Assembly: GCF_048323695.1 (NCBI RefSeq)
Contig: NZ_JBLWFT010000007.1
Coordinates: 1 to 64,000, forward strand
Reading direction: 5' to 3'
Length of the DNA stretch: 64,000 bases
Source of the DNA: Aquisalimonas sp007126095
GTDB taxonomy: Bacteria; Pseudomonadota; Gammaproteobacteria; Nitrococcales; Aquisalimonadaceae
This document shows positions 44,000 to 53,487 of the stretch, one piece after another (the stretch's first letter is position 1; every line of letters begins with the position of its first letter). Made by a program: the position numbers and the translations under genes. Under the pieces are notes generated by a model, which worked only from the letters and a program-made list of their open reading frames with translations, was not told the origin of the DNA and did not search any database.

Positions 44000-45403
44000 A
44001 TGACAGGCAAGACCCTTTACGAGAAGCTCTGGGACGATCACGTCGTTCGTGACAACGAAGACGGGACGTCGCTCATCTACATCGATCGCCAGCTTGTGCA
44101 CGAGGTGACCTCGCCGCAGGCGTTCGAAGGGCTGCGTCTGGCCGGCCGGCAGCCGTGGCGGGTGGATGCCAACCTGGCCGTGACGGATCACAACGTCCCC
44201 ACCACGGATCGCAGCCAGGGCATCGCCGATCCCGTCTCGCGCATCCAGGTGGAGACGCTGAACCGCAACTGCGAGACGTACGGGATCACCGAGTTCGGCA
44301 TGAACGACCCCCGCCAGGGGATCGTGCACGTCATCGGCCCGGAGCAGGGTGCGACCCTGCCGGGCATGACCATTGTCTGCGGTGACTCCCATACCTCTAC
44401 CCAGGGGGCCATGGGTGCCATGGCATTCGGCATTGGCACTTCCGAGGTGGAGCATGCGCTCGCCACCCAGACCCTCGTTCAGCAGAAGAGCAAGACCATG
44501 CTCATCAGCGTGGACGGCGAGCTGGGCCCTGGCGTCACCGCCAAGGACATCATCCTGCACATCATCGGCACCATCGGTACCGCCGGCGGCACCGGCTACG
44601 CCATCGAATACGGCGGCTCGGCCATCCGCAACCTGGGCATGGAAGGGCGGATGACCATCTGCAACATGTCCATCGAGGCGGGCGCGCGCTGCGGCATGAT
44701 CGCCGTGGACGACACCACCATCGAATACATCGCCAACCGGCCGTTCGCGCCCACCGGCGAACTCTGGGACCAGGCCGTGGCGCACTGGCGCACCCTGCAC
44801 AGCGATGCGGACGCCGCGTTCGACAAGGTCGTGCGTATCGACGCGGCCGCCATCGAGCCGCAGGTCTCCTGGGGGACGTCGCCGGAGATGGTTGTGCCGG
44901 TGAACGGCAGAGTGCCGAACCCGTTCAAGGAAGCGGACGAGGGCAAGCGTGCGGGGTACGCCCGGGCGCTGGAGTACATGGATCTCGAACCCGAAACGCC
45001 CATGACCGACATTCGCCTGGACAAGGTCTTCATCGGCTCCTGCACCAACGCGCGCATCTCCGATCTGCGTGCGGCCGCGGAGGTGCTCAAGGGGCGGCGC
45101 ATTGCCGACAACATCAAGTTGGCCATGGTGGTTCCGGGCTCCGGTCTGGTAAAGAAACAGGCCGAAGACGAGGGCCTGGACCGGATCTTCAAGGATGCCG
45201 GTTTCGAGTGGCGCGAGGCGGGGTGTTCCATGTGTCTGGGAATGAACCCCGACCAGCTCGCGCCGGGCGAGCGCTGCGCGTCCACGTCCAACCGCAATTT
45301 CGAGGGCCGGCAGGGACAGGGTGGCCGCACCCACCTTGTTAGCCCGGCCATGGCCGCGGCGGCCGCTGTCGCCGGCCACTTCGTCGACGTGAGGAATTTC
45401 TGA
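44000..45403 (+). CDS. leuC: 3-isopropylmalate dehydratase large subunit
   Basis: A 467-residue aconitase-fold enzyme that with LeuD isomerises 2- to 3-isopropylmalate in leucine synthesis. The [4Fe-4S] Cys residues are in GSCTNARISDL (near 347) and CSMCLGMNPDQL (near 407 and 410). VCGDSHTSTQGAMGAMAFGI and TSNRNFEGRQGQGGRTHLVS are typical. The ATG at 44000 is chosen by family length over a longer frame (43973). leuD starts 2 nt after the stop. leuA is not in this window. Confidence 0.98.
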   Translation: MTGKTLYEKLWDDHVVRDNEDGTSLIYIDRQLVHEVTSPQAFEGLRLAGRQPWRVDANLAVTDHNVPTTDRSQGIADPVSRIQVETLNRNCETYGITEFGMNDPRQGIVHVIGPEQGATLPGMTIVCGDSHTSTQGAMGAMAFGIGTSEVEHALATQTLVQQKSKTMLISVDGELGPGVTAKDIILHIIGTIGTAGGTGYAIEYGGSAIRNLGMEGRMTICNMSIEAGARCGMIAVDDTTIEYIANRPFAPTGELWDQAVAHWRTLHSDADAAFDKVVRIDAAAIEPQVSWGTSPEMVVPVNGRVPNPFKEADEGKRAGYARALEYMDLEPETPMTDIRLDKVFIGSCTNARISDLRAAAEVLKGRRIADNIKLAMVVPGSGLVKKQAEDEGLDRIFKDAGFEWREAGCSMCLGMNPDQLAPGERCASTSNRNFEGRQGQGGRTHLVSPAMAAAAAVAGHFVDVRNF

Positions 45404-45404
45404 G

Positions 45405-46046
45405 ATGGAGCCGTTTTCCCAGCATACCGGGGTGGTCGCGCCACTGGAGCAGACCAACATCGACACCGACGCCATCATCCCCAAGCAGTTTCTGAAGTCC
45501 ATTCACCGGACCGGTTTCGGCGACAACCTGTTCGACTCCTGGCGCTACCTGGACGAGGGTCAGCCCGGGCAGGACTGCAGCCAGCGGCCGGAGAACCCCG
45601 ACTTCGTGCTCAACCAGGCGCCGTACCGTCAGGCGAGCATCCTGCTCACCGGGCGCAACTTCGGTTGCGGCTCGTCCCGGGAGCATGCGCCCTGGGCACT
45701 GAAGGACTTCGGCATCCGCACGCTGATCGCGCCCAGCTACGCCGACATCTTCTACAACAACTGCTTCAAGAACGGGATTCTGCCGGTGATCCTGCCGGAA
45801 GAGACCGTCGAGCGGCTGTTCCGTGAAGTGAAAGCCGAGCCTGGTTGCACCATGTCGGTGGACCTGCCGGCGCAGACGGTGACGACACCGTCCGGTGAGA
45901 CGATCAACTTCGACGTGGACGGCTTTCGCAAGCACATGCTGGTGGAGGGGCTGGACGAGATCGGCCTCACGCTGCAGCACGAGGAGGCCATCCGCGCCTA
46001 CGAGGAGCGCCGGCGCAAAGAGGCGCCCTGGCTGTTCCGCGCCTGA
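45405..46046 (+). CDS. leuD: 3-isopropylmalate dehydratase small subunit
   Basis: A 213-residue swivel-domain subunit of LeuCD. Family features: EQTNIDTDAIIPKQFLKSIH, the GRNFGCGSSREHAPWALKDF substrate loop and APSYADIFYNNCFKNGILPV. It starts 2 nt after leuC stops, so translation is coupled and subunits are made in equal amounts. Confidence 0.98.
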   Translation: MEPFSQHTGVVAPLEQTNIDTDAIIPKQFLKSIHRTGFGDNLFDSWRYLDEGQPGQDCSQRPENPDFVLNQAPYRQASILLTGRNFGCGSSREHAPWALKDFGIRTLIAPSYADIFYNNCFKNGILPVILPEETVERLFREVKAEPGCTMSVDLPAQTVTTPSGETINFDVDGFRKHMLVEGLDEIGLTLQHEEAIRAYEERRRKEAPWLFRA

Positions 46047-46072
46047 CACAACCCGTTTGCATGAGAGGCGTC

Positions 46073-47152
46073 ATGAGCCGAAAGATTCTTGTTCTACCCG
46101 GTGACGGCATCGGCCAGGAAATTGTTACGGAAGCCGTCAAGGTCCTGAATCGCCTGCGCGAGGACTTCGGCCTGGATGCGGAGCTTGAGCAGGGCCTGAT
46201 CGGCGGCGCGGCCTACGATGCCCACGGCGAACCGCTGCCCGAGGTGACCCTGCAGCAGGCGCGCGAATCCGATGCCATCCTTCTCGGTGCCGTCGGCGGA
46301 CCGCGCTACGACGCCCTGGAGCGTCATCTGCGACCCGAGCGCGGTCTGCTTGGCATCCGGGCGGCGCTGGAGCTGTTCGGCAACCTTCGCCCCGCCATCC
46401 TCTACCCGCAGCTGGCGGCGTCGTCGGCCCTGAAGCCGGATGTGGTGGCCGGGCTGGACATCATGATCGTGCGCGAACTCACCGGTGGTATCTACTTCGG
46501 CGAACCCCGGGGTGAGCGGGTCCTCGAGAACGGTGAACGCCAGGGGTTCAACACCCTCGTCTACCGGGAGTCGGAGATCGAGCGCATCGGCCGCCTGGCG
46601 TTCGACACGGCCCGCAAGCGTGGCGGTCGCCTCTGCTCGGTGGACAAGGCCAACGTGCTGGAGGTCTCGGAGCTCTGGCGTGAGGTCATGAACCGCCTGG
46701 CGGCGGATTATCCGGACGTGGAACTCTCCCACATGTATGTGGACAACGCGGCCATGCAGCTGGTGCGCGCGCCCAAGCAGTTCGACGTGATGGTCACCGG
46801 CAACCTGTTCGGCGACATCCTTTCGGACTGTGCCGCCATGCTTACCGGCTCCATCGGCATGTTGCCGTCGGCGTCGCTGGACAGCCGTGGCCGTGGCATG
46901 TACGAGCCCGTGCACGGCTCTGCGCCGGATATCGCCGGGCAGGACAAGGCGAATCCCCTGGCGACCATTCTCTCCGTTGCCATGCTGCTGCGTTATTCTC
47001 TCGGGGAGGGCGCGCTGGCGGGCCGTGTCGAGGCGGCGGTGGGGCGCGTCCTGGACGACGGGCTGCGCACGCCGGACATCCACGCCGAGGGCACCCGGCT
47101 CGTGGGAACGGCCGCCATGGGTGACGCGGTGGTGGCAAGACTGAACGATTGA
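46073..47152 (+). CDS. leuB: 3-isopropylmalate dehydrogenase
   Basis: A 359-residue NAD-dependent dehydrogenase, third leucine-specific step. ILVLPGDGIGQEIVTEAVKV, GPRYDALERHLRPERGLLGI, the substrate loop RELTGGIYFGEPRG and the NAD-side EPVHGSAPDIAGQDKANPLA are present. GAGAGG lies just before ATG 46073, which decides against ATG 46061 (MRGV). Confidence 0.98.
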   Translation: MSRKILVLPGDGIGQEIVTEAVKVLNRLREDFGLDAELEQGLIGGAAYDAHGEPLPEVTLQQARESDAILLGAVGGPRYDALERHLRPERGLLGIRAALELFGNLRPAILYPQLAASSALKPDVVAGLDIMIVRELTGGIYFGEPRGERVLENGERQGFNTLVYRESEIERIGRLAFDTARKRGGRLCSVDKANVLEVSELWREVMNRLAADYPDVELSHMYVDNAAMQLVRAPKQFDVMVTGNLFGDILSDCAAMLTGSIGMLPSASLDSRGRGMYEPVHGSAPDIAGQDKANPLATILSVAMLLRYSLGEGALAGRVEAAVGRVLDDGLRTPDIHAEGTRLVGTAAMGDAVVARLND

Positions 47153-47201
47153 GGGGGTCGCGAACGAGCGGCCCGACACCCGATTCAAGCGAGGTGACGC
47201 A

Positions 47202-48314
47202 ATGAAGCGCGTAGGATTTGTTGGCTGGCGGGGCATGGTTGGCTCCGTGCTCATGCAGCGCATGCGTGACGAGAACGATTTCCAGGACATCGAACCGGTG
47301 TTCTTCACCACGTCGCAGGTCGGCCAGCCGGGGCCCGACGTGGGCAGGGACGTGCCGACGCTGAAGGACGCCCGCGATATCGGCGAGCTGCAGACCATGG
47401 ATGTCATCGTCACCTGCCAGGGTGGCGACTACACCGAGGCGGTCTACCAGGACCTGCGCAAGGCCGGCTGGGACGGCTACTGGATCGACGCCGCCTCGAC
47501 CCTGCGCATGGCCGATGACAGCATCATCGTGCTGGATCCGGTGAATGCCGACGTCATCAGACAGGGGCTCGGCAACGGGGTGAAGACCTTCGTCGGCGGC
47601 AACTGCACCGTCAGCCTGATGCTCATGGGCATCGGTGGTCTGCTGCGCGAGGGGCTCGTGGAGTGGATCAGTCCCATGACCTATCAGGCCGCATCCGGCG
47701 CCGGCGCACAGAACATGCGGGAGCTGGTGGCGCAGATGGGCTACATCCACAAGTCCGCCAGCGACCAGCTGGCCGACCCGTCCAGCGCCATTCTCGAGCT
47801 GGATCGCGCGGTCTCCGACGCGATCACCGGTGACGGCTATCCCCGTGAACACTTCGGCTACCCGCTTGCCGGCAGCCTGCTGCCTTGGATCGACAAGAAG
47901 CTCGAGAGTGGTCAGAGCAAGGAGGAGTGGAAAGCCGAGGTGGAGACCAACAAAATCCTCGGCCGATCCGACAACCCGGTGCCCATCGACGGCATCTGCG
48001 TGCGCATCGGCGCCATGCGCTCCCACGCTCAGGCGCTGACCATCAAGCTCAGCAAGGATGCGCCCATCGACGAGATCAGCAGCATCATCGCCGAGTCCAA
48101 CCCCTGGGCCAGCGTGGTGCCCAACGATAAGGAAGATTCCCTGCGGGATCTCACCCCAGCGGCGGTGACCGGAACCCTGAACGTGCCCGTTGGCCGCCTG
48201 CGCAAGCTCTCCATGGGCAATGACTACCTGGGTGCGTTCACGGTCGGCGATCAGCTGCTCTGGGGTGCCGCGGAACCGCTGCGGCGGATGCTGCGCATCC
48301 TCAACGAGGGGTGA
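47202..48314 (+). CDS. asd: Aspartate-semialdehyde dehydrogenase
   Basis: A 370-residue enzyme reducing aspartyl phosphate to aspartate semialdehyde for Lys, Met, Thr and cell-wall diaminopimelate. NADP loop VGFVGWRGMVGSVLMQRM; nucleophile Cys135 in FVGGNCTVSLM, at the same number as in E. coli; His in IGAMRSHAQALTIKL (near 275). It is the Gram-negative form. It follows leuB by 49 bp and is followed by a hairpin. Confidence 0.98.
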   Translation: MKRVGFVGWRGMVGSVLMQRMRDENDFQDIEPVFFTTSQVGQPGPDVGRDVPTLKDARDIGELQTMDVIVTCQGGDYTEAVYQDLRKAGWDGYWIDAASTLRMADDSIIVLDPVNADVIRQGLGNGVKTFVGGNCTVSLMLMGIGGLLREGLVEWISPMTYQAASGAGAQNMRELVAQMGYIHKSASDQLADPSSAILELDRAVSDAITGDGYPREHFGYPLAGSLLPWIDKKLESGQSKEEWKAEVETNKILGRSDNPVPIDGICVRIGAMRSHAQALTIKLSKDAPIDEISSIIAESNPWASVVPNDKEDSLRDLTPAAVTGTLNVPVGRLRKLSMGNDYLGAFTVGDQLLWGAAEPLRRMLRILNEG

Positions 48315-48334
48315 ACGGCGTCGCATTCCTGTCA

Positions 48335-48353
48335 GCCGCGCCTCTGGCGCGGC
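48335..48353 (+). terminator. Hairpin after asd
   Basis: An 8-bp perfect stem GCCGCGCC / GGCGCGGC (48335-48342, 48346-48353) with loop TCT, 21 bp past the asd stop. Only a short T-run (TTT at 48363-48365) follows, so it is a moderate terminator candidate between the leu-asd and fimV units. Confidence 0.5.
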
Positions 48354-48551
48354 CTGGCGGGGTTTGAAATTCGCCGGGCTGGCCGCTAGTGTGCGGTGGA
48401 AGCGGGTGGCCGCACCACGGGCGCGTCTCCGGCACGGCGATCACTGCCATCGCAGTGGCGTCGGGCAGTACCGCATTCAGGGACAAGAATCACAATGCAA
48501 GGGCTGACAACCGACCTGACCACCTGATCAGTCCACCGATAAGGGAATGCC

Positions 48552-51239
48552 ATGGCACGCAGACTGGCTCGCATCGCAGCGCTTAGCACCGTATTAGCCC
48601 CCTCCATCGCGGCGGCGCTGGGCGTTGGTTCGATTCAGACGGAATCGGCGCTGAACGAACCGCTGGAGGCACGGATTCCGCTGGAGTCCGCCGATGCGGA
48701 GGAACTGGAGACCCTCAGCGCGACGCTGGCCTCTCCCGACGCCTTTGAACGGGCCGGTCTGGAGCGCCCGTTCATGCTCTCGCAGCTCGATTTCGAGGTG
48801 GTGACCGATGGTGCGGAGCCCTACGTGGTGGTCAGCACCAGCGATCCGGTGCGCGAGCCGTTCCTGGCATTCCTCGTCGAACTGAACTGGGCCGGCGGGC
48901 GGCTGGTCCGTGAGTACACCATGCTGCTGGATCCGCCCGTGCATTCCCCGGAAGACGATGCCGCCCCGGCGCCCGCCGATGCTCCGGCCCCTGACGCGAC
49001 GGCGGATGAAGAGGTTGCCACTGCCACCCCGGGCGATGCGGGAGAGCCGGATCCGGTGGCGGATGCACCCGGCGAGATCGAAGTCCAGAGCAATGACACG
49101 CTCTGGGAGATTGCCGACGAGGCGCGCCAGGGGACGGACGCCTCCGTTCACCAGATGATGATGGCGCTGCTGGCAGCGAATCCGGACGCGTTCATCGACG
49201 ACAACGTCAACAACGTGCGTGCGGGGGCCATTCTGCGGGTACCGGACCGGGATGAGGCCGTGGCGCTGTCTGCGGCGGATGCCCGGCAGCAGTATTCCCG
49301 GCAGGTGGAAGCCTGGCAGGCGGGGCGGGCGCCGGATCCGGCGCCGCCTGAAGAGCCTGAGGTGGCCGAGGACGCTGACCAGCCCGACGTGACCGACGGG
49401 CGTCTCGAGGTGGTGGCCGCGGGCGACACGGGCGGTGACGATGCCACTGCATCGCTCATGGATGAAGACGAGGATGCGAGCCCCGAAACCGTGGCTCGCC
49501 TTCAGGCCGAACTCGCTGCCGCGCGCGAGGACGAGGCATCCCTTCGATCCGAGAACGAGCGCCTGCGCTCCCAGACCGAGGAACTGCTTGAGCGGGTCGA
49601 GGCGCTGGAGCGGACGCTGGACGTGCAAGTCCAGGGCGCGATTCCCGGAATGCCGCAGGAGTCGGCGGAGGAGGACGTGCCGCTGGCCGACGCAGCCACG
49701 GACGATGACGAGCCGGCAGTCACCGACGAAGAGGACGAGGTCGCTGCCGCCGCCGACGGCGTTGATACCGACGAGGCAGTGGCGGCTGCCGATGAGCAGG
49801 ATCCAACCGGCACCGCCGCGGATGAGTCGGCCACGACGCAGCCGCAGGCACCCTGGGAGGATCCGCGCAACCTCAGTCTTGCCGGGGCGGCGCTGGTTGC
49901 GTCGATGCTACTCGCGCTGCTCGTCGTGCGCCGTCGGCGCAATGCAGCGACCGATGCGTCGGAGGAGGTGGAGGCGAACCTGGCCGCAGCCATGGCCGCC
50001 GGCACCACCGCCCGGACCGACGAGGCCGCTGAGCAGGCCGACGATGATGCCTCCCGGCCGCTGGTAGACGACGATTTCGAGCCTTCGCCGACGCGTGCCG
50101 GCGGTGCTGATCCGTTGGAGGAGGCGGAGATCAATCTCGCCTACGGCCGTCATGACCAGGCGAAGAACCTGCTGACGACCGCCGTGGCGGAAGATCCGGA
50201 GCGCAAGGATCTGCGGCTGAAACTGCTGGAGGCGCATTCCCTCAGCGGTGATCGCCCGGCGTTCGAAGCGGATGCCCAGGCGCTCTTCGGCCTGGTGGAT
50301 GGTGACACGGACCCTGTCTGGCAGCGTGTCAGCGAAATGGGGCGGGAGATTGCGCCGGAGAACCCCCTGTTCGGTGGTGCCGACGACGCGCCCCCGGCGC
50401 CGCCGGAGCCGGCGGAGGAGAACGATCCCTTCACGGGCATGCTGGCAGAGGAACCGGCCGAGGAAGAGCTGCCTGCGCCCACTGCCCCCGCGCCAGCGGA
50501 GGCGGTTGAGTCTGCCGATGAAGACGACTTCAGTGATCTGGAGTTCAGTCTTGACGAGACGCCGGCCGACACGCCCGACGCCCCTGAAGAGAAGGCTGCT
50601 GCGCCCGCGGGCGACTCCGCAGCGCCGGCGGACGACGCGGCGGATGATGACGCCTTCAGCCTCGATTTCGATCTGGACGACCTGGAGGCACCGGATGAAG
50701 CGGCGACTCCGGCCGCCTCCACCGAGACCGGAGTGCCCGGGGAGGCAGCCGGCGAAGACGACCCTCTCGAGGATGATGCGTTCAGCCTCGACTTCGAGGT
50801 GCCGGACCGGCCGGAACCGGAGACCCCCGCAGGTCCGGAATCGTCGGTCGACGACGCGGATGATGCTCCGACGTTCAGTCTCGACGAACTGGATACCGGA
50901 ACCGATGCCGGCGACGAGGAAGCGGGGCTGGAATACGCGCCGGAGGCGATCCCAGATGAGCCGGAGCCCGTGGGCGACGGGGCGGATGACGCCGAGGCGG
51001 ACCCGGCTGCGCCGGACAGCGGGAATGTTGACGAGTCGGCGGGTAACGAGGCTACCGAGGACGCGGACGACGCCTTGTTCGACGCCGGCGACGAGAACAG
51101 CACCAAACTGGACCTTGCCCGCGCCTACCTCGACATGGGTGACAGTGAAGGTGCCCGGTCACTGCTGGACGAGGTCCTGGAGGAAGGGTCCGATTCCCAG
51201 AAGTCCGAGGCGCGGACACTGTACGCCGAAGCGGAGTAA
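48552..51239 (+). CDS. fimV: FimV-like peptidoglycan-binding assembly/polarity protein
   Basis: An 895-residue, very acidic inner-membrane protein. Signal peptide 1-22; the conserved N-domain VGSIQTESALNEPLEARIPL; a LysM domain about 178-235 (DTLWEIADEARQGTDASVHQ ... AGAILRVPDR); a coiled coil 315-360 (ARLQAELAAAREDEASLRSE); one transmembrane helix about 441-459; a long cytoplasmic Asp/Glu/Pro region with repeats of the DDAFSLDFD type; and the C-terminal FimV/TPR domain TKLDLARAYLDMGDSEGARS. FimV proteins organise type IV pili, secretion and polar signalling. The position between asd and truA is that of Pseudomonas fimV. Confidence 0.93.
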   Translation: MARRLARIAALSTVLAPSIAAALGVGSIQTESALNEPLEARIPLESADAEELETLSATLASPDAFERAGLERPFMLSQLDFEVVTDGAEPYVVVSTSDPVREPFLAFLVELNWAGGRLVREYTMLLDPPVHSPEDDAAPAPADAPAPDATADEEVATATPGDAGEPDPVADAPGEIEVQSNDTLWEIADEARQGTDASVHQMMMALLAANPDAFIDDNVNNVRAGAILRVPDRDEAVALSAADARQQYSRQVEAWQAGRAPDPAPPEEPEVAEDADQPDVTDGRLEVVAAGDTGGDDATASLMDEDEDASPETVARLQAELAAAREDEASLRSENERLRSQTEELLERVEALERTLDVQVQGAIPGMPQESAEEDVPLADAATDDDEPAVTDEEDEVAAAADGVDTDEAVAAADEQDPTGTAADESATTQPQAPWEDPRNLSLAGAALVASMLLALLVVRRRRNAATDASEEVEANLAAAMAAGTTARTDEAAEQADDDASRPLVDDDFEPSPTRAGGADPLEEAEINLAYGRHDQAKNLLTTAVAEDPERKDLRLKLLEAHSLSGDRPAFEADAQALFGLVDGDTDPVWQRVSEMGREIAPENPLFGGADDAPPAPPEPAEENDPFTGMLAEEPAEEELPAPTAPAPAEAVESADEDDFSDLEFSLDETPADTPDAPEEKAAAPAGDSAAPADDAADDDAFSLDFDLDDLEAPDEAATPAASTETGVPGEAAGEDDPLEDDAFSLDFEVPDRPEPETPAGPESSVDDADDAPTFSLDELDTGTDAGDEEAGLEYAPEAIPDEPEPVGDGADDAEADPAAPDSGNVDESAGNEATEDADDALFDAGDENSTKLDLARAYLDMGDSEGARSLLDEVLEEGSDSQKSEARTLYAEAE

Positions 51240-51269
51240 CGGCAGGCGGGTCACGCGGAATTGAAGCCC

Positions 51270-51956
51270 ATGCGGCTCCACCCGGCGGCGCGCATCCTGT
51301 GGCTGGTGTGCCTGGCGGTGGTGGTGGCCCGCCCCGGATGGGCGGGGCTCGTCCTGCCGGCGCTGGGCCTGGCGTTTATGTACTGGCAGGCCCGCCTCTC
51401 GCCACTGGTGGCGCTCCGTGGTCTGTGGCGGCTGCGCTGGCTGCTCCTCACCATTGTGGTCTTCTATGGGTGGTTGACGCCCGGAACGCCCGTGGTGCCG
51501 TCCGACTCGTCCCTGATTCCGACCTGGCAGGGGCTCCTGGGCGGGGCCGAACGCGCACTGGCCCTCGGCTATCTGATCGCGGCGGTGCAGCTGCTGCTGG
51601 CGTCGACCCCGCGACACTGGCTGATCGCGGCGCTGCACTGGTGGTTGCGTCCGTTCGCGGTCGCGGGTGTTGATGCCGATCGCTTTGCGCTCCGGCTGGT
51701 ACTGGTGCTGGAAGCGGTGCCGGCGCTGCGGGAGCAGATCGGCCGCGCGCGCGCCGCGACGGCCGGTGTACCCTGGCGGGAGCGCGTGGCGGCGCTTGGC
51801 GCGGCACTGGTTGCTGACGCCTTGGGCCGTGGCGACGAATCACCCCCCGCACCGATCCGGATCCCCCGGTTGCCGCCGTTGCCCGTCTGGCAGTGGCTTC
51901 TGCCGGTCGCCGTCGTGTGCGGCGCAGTGGCGGCTAGCCTGCCGATGGGCCAGTAA
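51270..51956 (+). CDS. EcfT/CbiQ-like integral membrane protein
   Basis: A 228-residue protein with about five hydrophobic segments: ILWLVCLAVVVARPGWAGLV, LVLPALGLAFMYWQA, WLLLTIVVFYGWLTP, ALALGYLIAAVQLLLAS and a last one near 205-225. The middle, with an Arg-rich cytoplasmic loop (VPALREQIGRARAATAGVPW), recalls the coupling helices of EcfT/CbiQ proteins, which normally pair with an ATPase; none is nearby. The ATG at 51270 is used; TTG 51261 is also open. It lies between fimV and truA, 20 bp before truA. Confidence 0.55.
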   Translation: MRLHPAARILWLVCLAVVVARPGWAGLVLPALGLAFMYWQARLSPLVALRGLWRLRWLLLTIVVFYGWLTPGTPVVPSDSSLIPTWQGLLGGAERALALGYLIAAVQLLLASTPRHWLIAALHWWLRPFAVAGVDADRFALRLVLVLEAVPALREQIGRARAATAGVPWRERVAALGAALVADALGRGDESPPAPIRIPRLPPLPVWQWLLPVAVVCGAVAASLPMGQ

Positions 51957-51975
51957 GCTCAGGAGCCGAACGACC

Positions 51976-52788
51976 GTGAGTCTTGATGCAGACAGCAGGG
52001 CGAACACCACGCGCATCGCCATGGGCGTCGAGTACCTGGGTGGTCGCTACGCGGGTTGGCAGCAGCAGCACCACTGCGACTCGGTGCAGGCGCGGGTTGA
52101 GGCGGCGCTGTCGCGGGTGGCCGACCACCGTGTCCACGTGGTGTGTGCCGGGCGCACGGATGCCGGCGTCCACGGCCTGGGCCAGGTAATCCATTTCGAC
52201 ACGCCAGCGCGGCGCAATATGCACGGGTGGCGGCTCGGTGGTACCACCTATCTGCCCGATGACATTGCGCTGACCTGGGCGCAACCGGTGGCGCCGGAAT
52301 TCGATGCACGGCGCAGCGCACGGCAGCGGCACTATCGCTACGTGATCCTCAACCGGCCCGTGCGTCCCGCGTGGCTTCACGGTCAGGTCGCCTGGACCTG
52401 GAAGCCCCTGGATGCGGAGCGCATGCACGCGGGGGCCCGGCACCTGCTCGGCGAGCAGGACTTCACATCGTTTCGCGCCGTTGCCTGTCAGGCGGCGCAC
52501 GCGTGGCGCGAGGTGACCCGGGTCGATGTGATCCGCCACGGCGAGTTCATCTACATGGACGTGAGCGCCAATGCGTTTCTGCATCACATGGTCCGCAACA
52601 TCGCCGGTACGCTCATGGCGGTGGGCGCGGGGGAGCGCGATCCGGACTGGGTGGCGGACGTCCTCGGGGCACGGGACCGGACGGTGGGTGGCATGACCGC
52701 GCCGGCCGCCGGCCTCTACATGGTCGCCGTGGACTATCCGGAGGCGTTCGGTCTGCCGGCCCCGCCGGCGCCGCCGCGCTTTGCCTGA
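51976..52788 (+). CDS. truA: tRNA pseudouridine(38-40) synthase
   Basis: A 270-residue enzyme that makes pseudouridine at tRNA positions 38-40 of the anticodon arm. The catalytic Asp62 is in CAGRTDAGVHGLGQVIHFD, and the fold-specific segments are GVEYLGGRYAGWQ, GEQDFTSFRAVACQA and NAFLHHMVRNIAGTLMAVGA. The GTG at 51976 has AGGAG upstream; an internal ATG at 52021 would leave out part of the first strand. Its place between fimV and trpF is conserved in relatives. Confidence 0.96.
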   Translation: MSLDADSRANTTRIAMGVEYLGGRYAGWQQQHHCDSVQARVEAALSRVADHRVHVVCAGRTDAGVHGLGQVIHFDTPARRNMHGWRLGGTTYLPDDIALTWAQPVAPEFDARRSARQRHYRYVILNRPVRPAWLHGQVAWTWKPLDAERMHAGARHLLGEQDFTSFRAVACQAAHAWREVTRVDVIRHGEFIYMDVSANAFLHHMVRNIAGTLMAVGAGERDPDWVADVLGARDRTVGGMTAPAAGLYMVAVDYPEAFGLPAPPAPPRFA

Positions 52789-52839
52789 CTTACACGGCCG
52801 GGTTACCATTCAATGTTTTACCGACGTGGGGTGGGGCGC

Positions 52840-53487
52840 GTGCGCACGCGTGTGAAAATCTGCGGGCTGACCCGGGCGGATGAGGCCTGCACCGCGGCGC
52901 GGCTTGGTGCCGATGCGGTCGGTCTGGTGTTTCACGACGCCAGCCCGCGGGGTGTCGACGTGGCGACCGCCCGCGGGATCCGGTCCCTGCTGCCGCCTTT
53001 CGTGACAGTCACCGCGTTGTTCATGGATGCGCCGGAGCAGCGCGTTCGCCACGTGCTCGATGGTGTCGCCATCGATCTGCTGCAGTTCCATGGTGGCGAA
53101 GACGCGGCGTACTGTGAATCGTTTTCCCGGCCCTACATCAAGGTCGTGCCCATGGCTGACGGTGCCGACCCTCACGCCCTCATGGCGCGCCACCCCAATG
53201 CGGCCGGTTTCGTGCTGGACGGGCACGGCGCCGGGGAACAAGGCGGCAGCGGCAGGGTCTTTGACTGGAGCAGTGTACCGTCGTCGCCGGAGCGTCCGAT
53301 CGTGCTTGCCGGCGGGCTGCACCCGGGTAATGTGGCCATGGCCGTGCGTCAGGCGAATCCGTGGGCGGTGGATGTGAGCAGTGGCGTTGAATCCGCGCCG
53401 GGCATCAAGGATGCCCGGCGGATGGCAAGCTTTATCAGCGAGGTCCAAGGTGTCCAAGACGTCCGAGGCAATGCAGCAGTCGATTGA
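52840..53487 (+). CDS. trpF: Phosphoribosylanthranilate isomerase
   Basis: A 215-residue TIM barrel, third step from anthranilate in tryptophan synthesis. RVKICGLTRADEA holds the catalytic Cys, ADAVGLVFHDASPRGV and LLQFHGGEDAAYC follow, FVLDGHG has the catalytic Asp, and LAGGLHPGNV with WAVDVSSGVESAPGIKD binds phosphate. The GTG at 52840 gives the usual MRTRVKICGLT start; ATG 52813 would add nine residues. Its end overlaps trpB by 17 bp, so translation is coupled. Confidence 0.95.
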   Translation: MRTRVKICGLTRADEACTAARLGADAVGLVFHDASPRGVDVATARGIRSLLPPFVTVTALFMDAPEQRVRHVLDGVAIDLLQFHGGEDAAYCESFSRPYIKVVPMADGADPHALMARHPNAAGFVLDGHGAGEQGGSGRVFDWSSVPSSPERPIVLAGGLHPGNVAMAVRQANPWAVDVSSGVESAPGIKDARRMASFISEVQGVQDVRGNAAVD

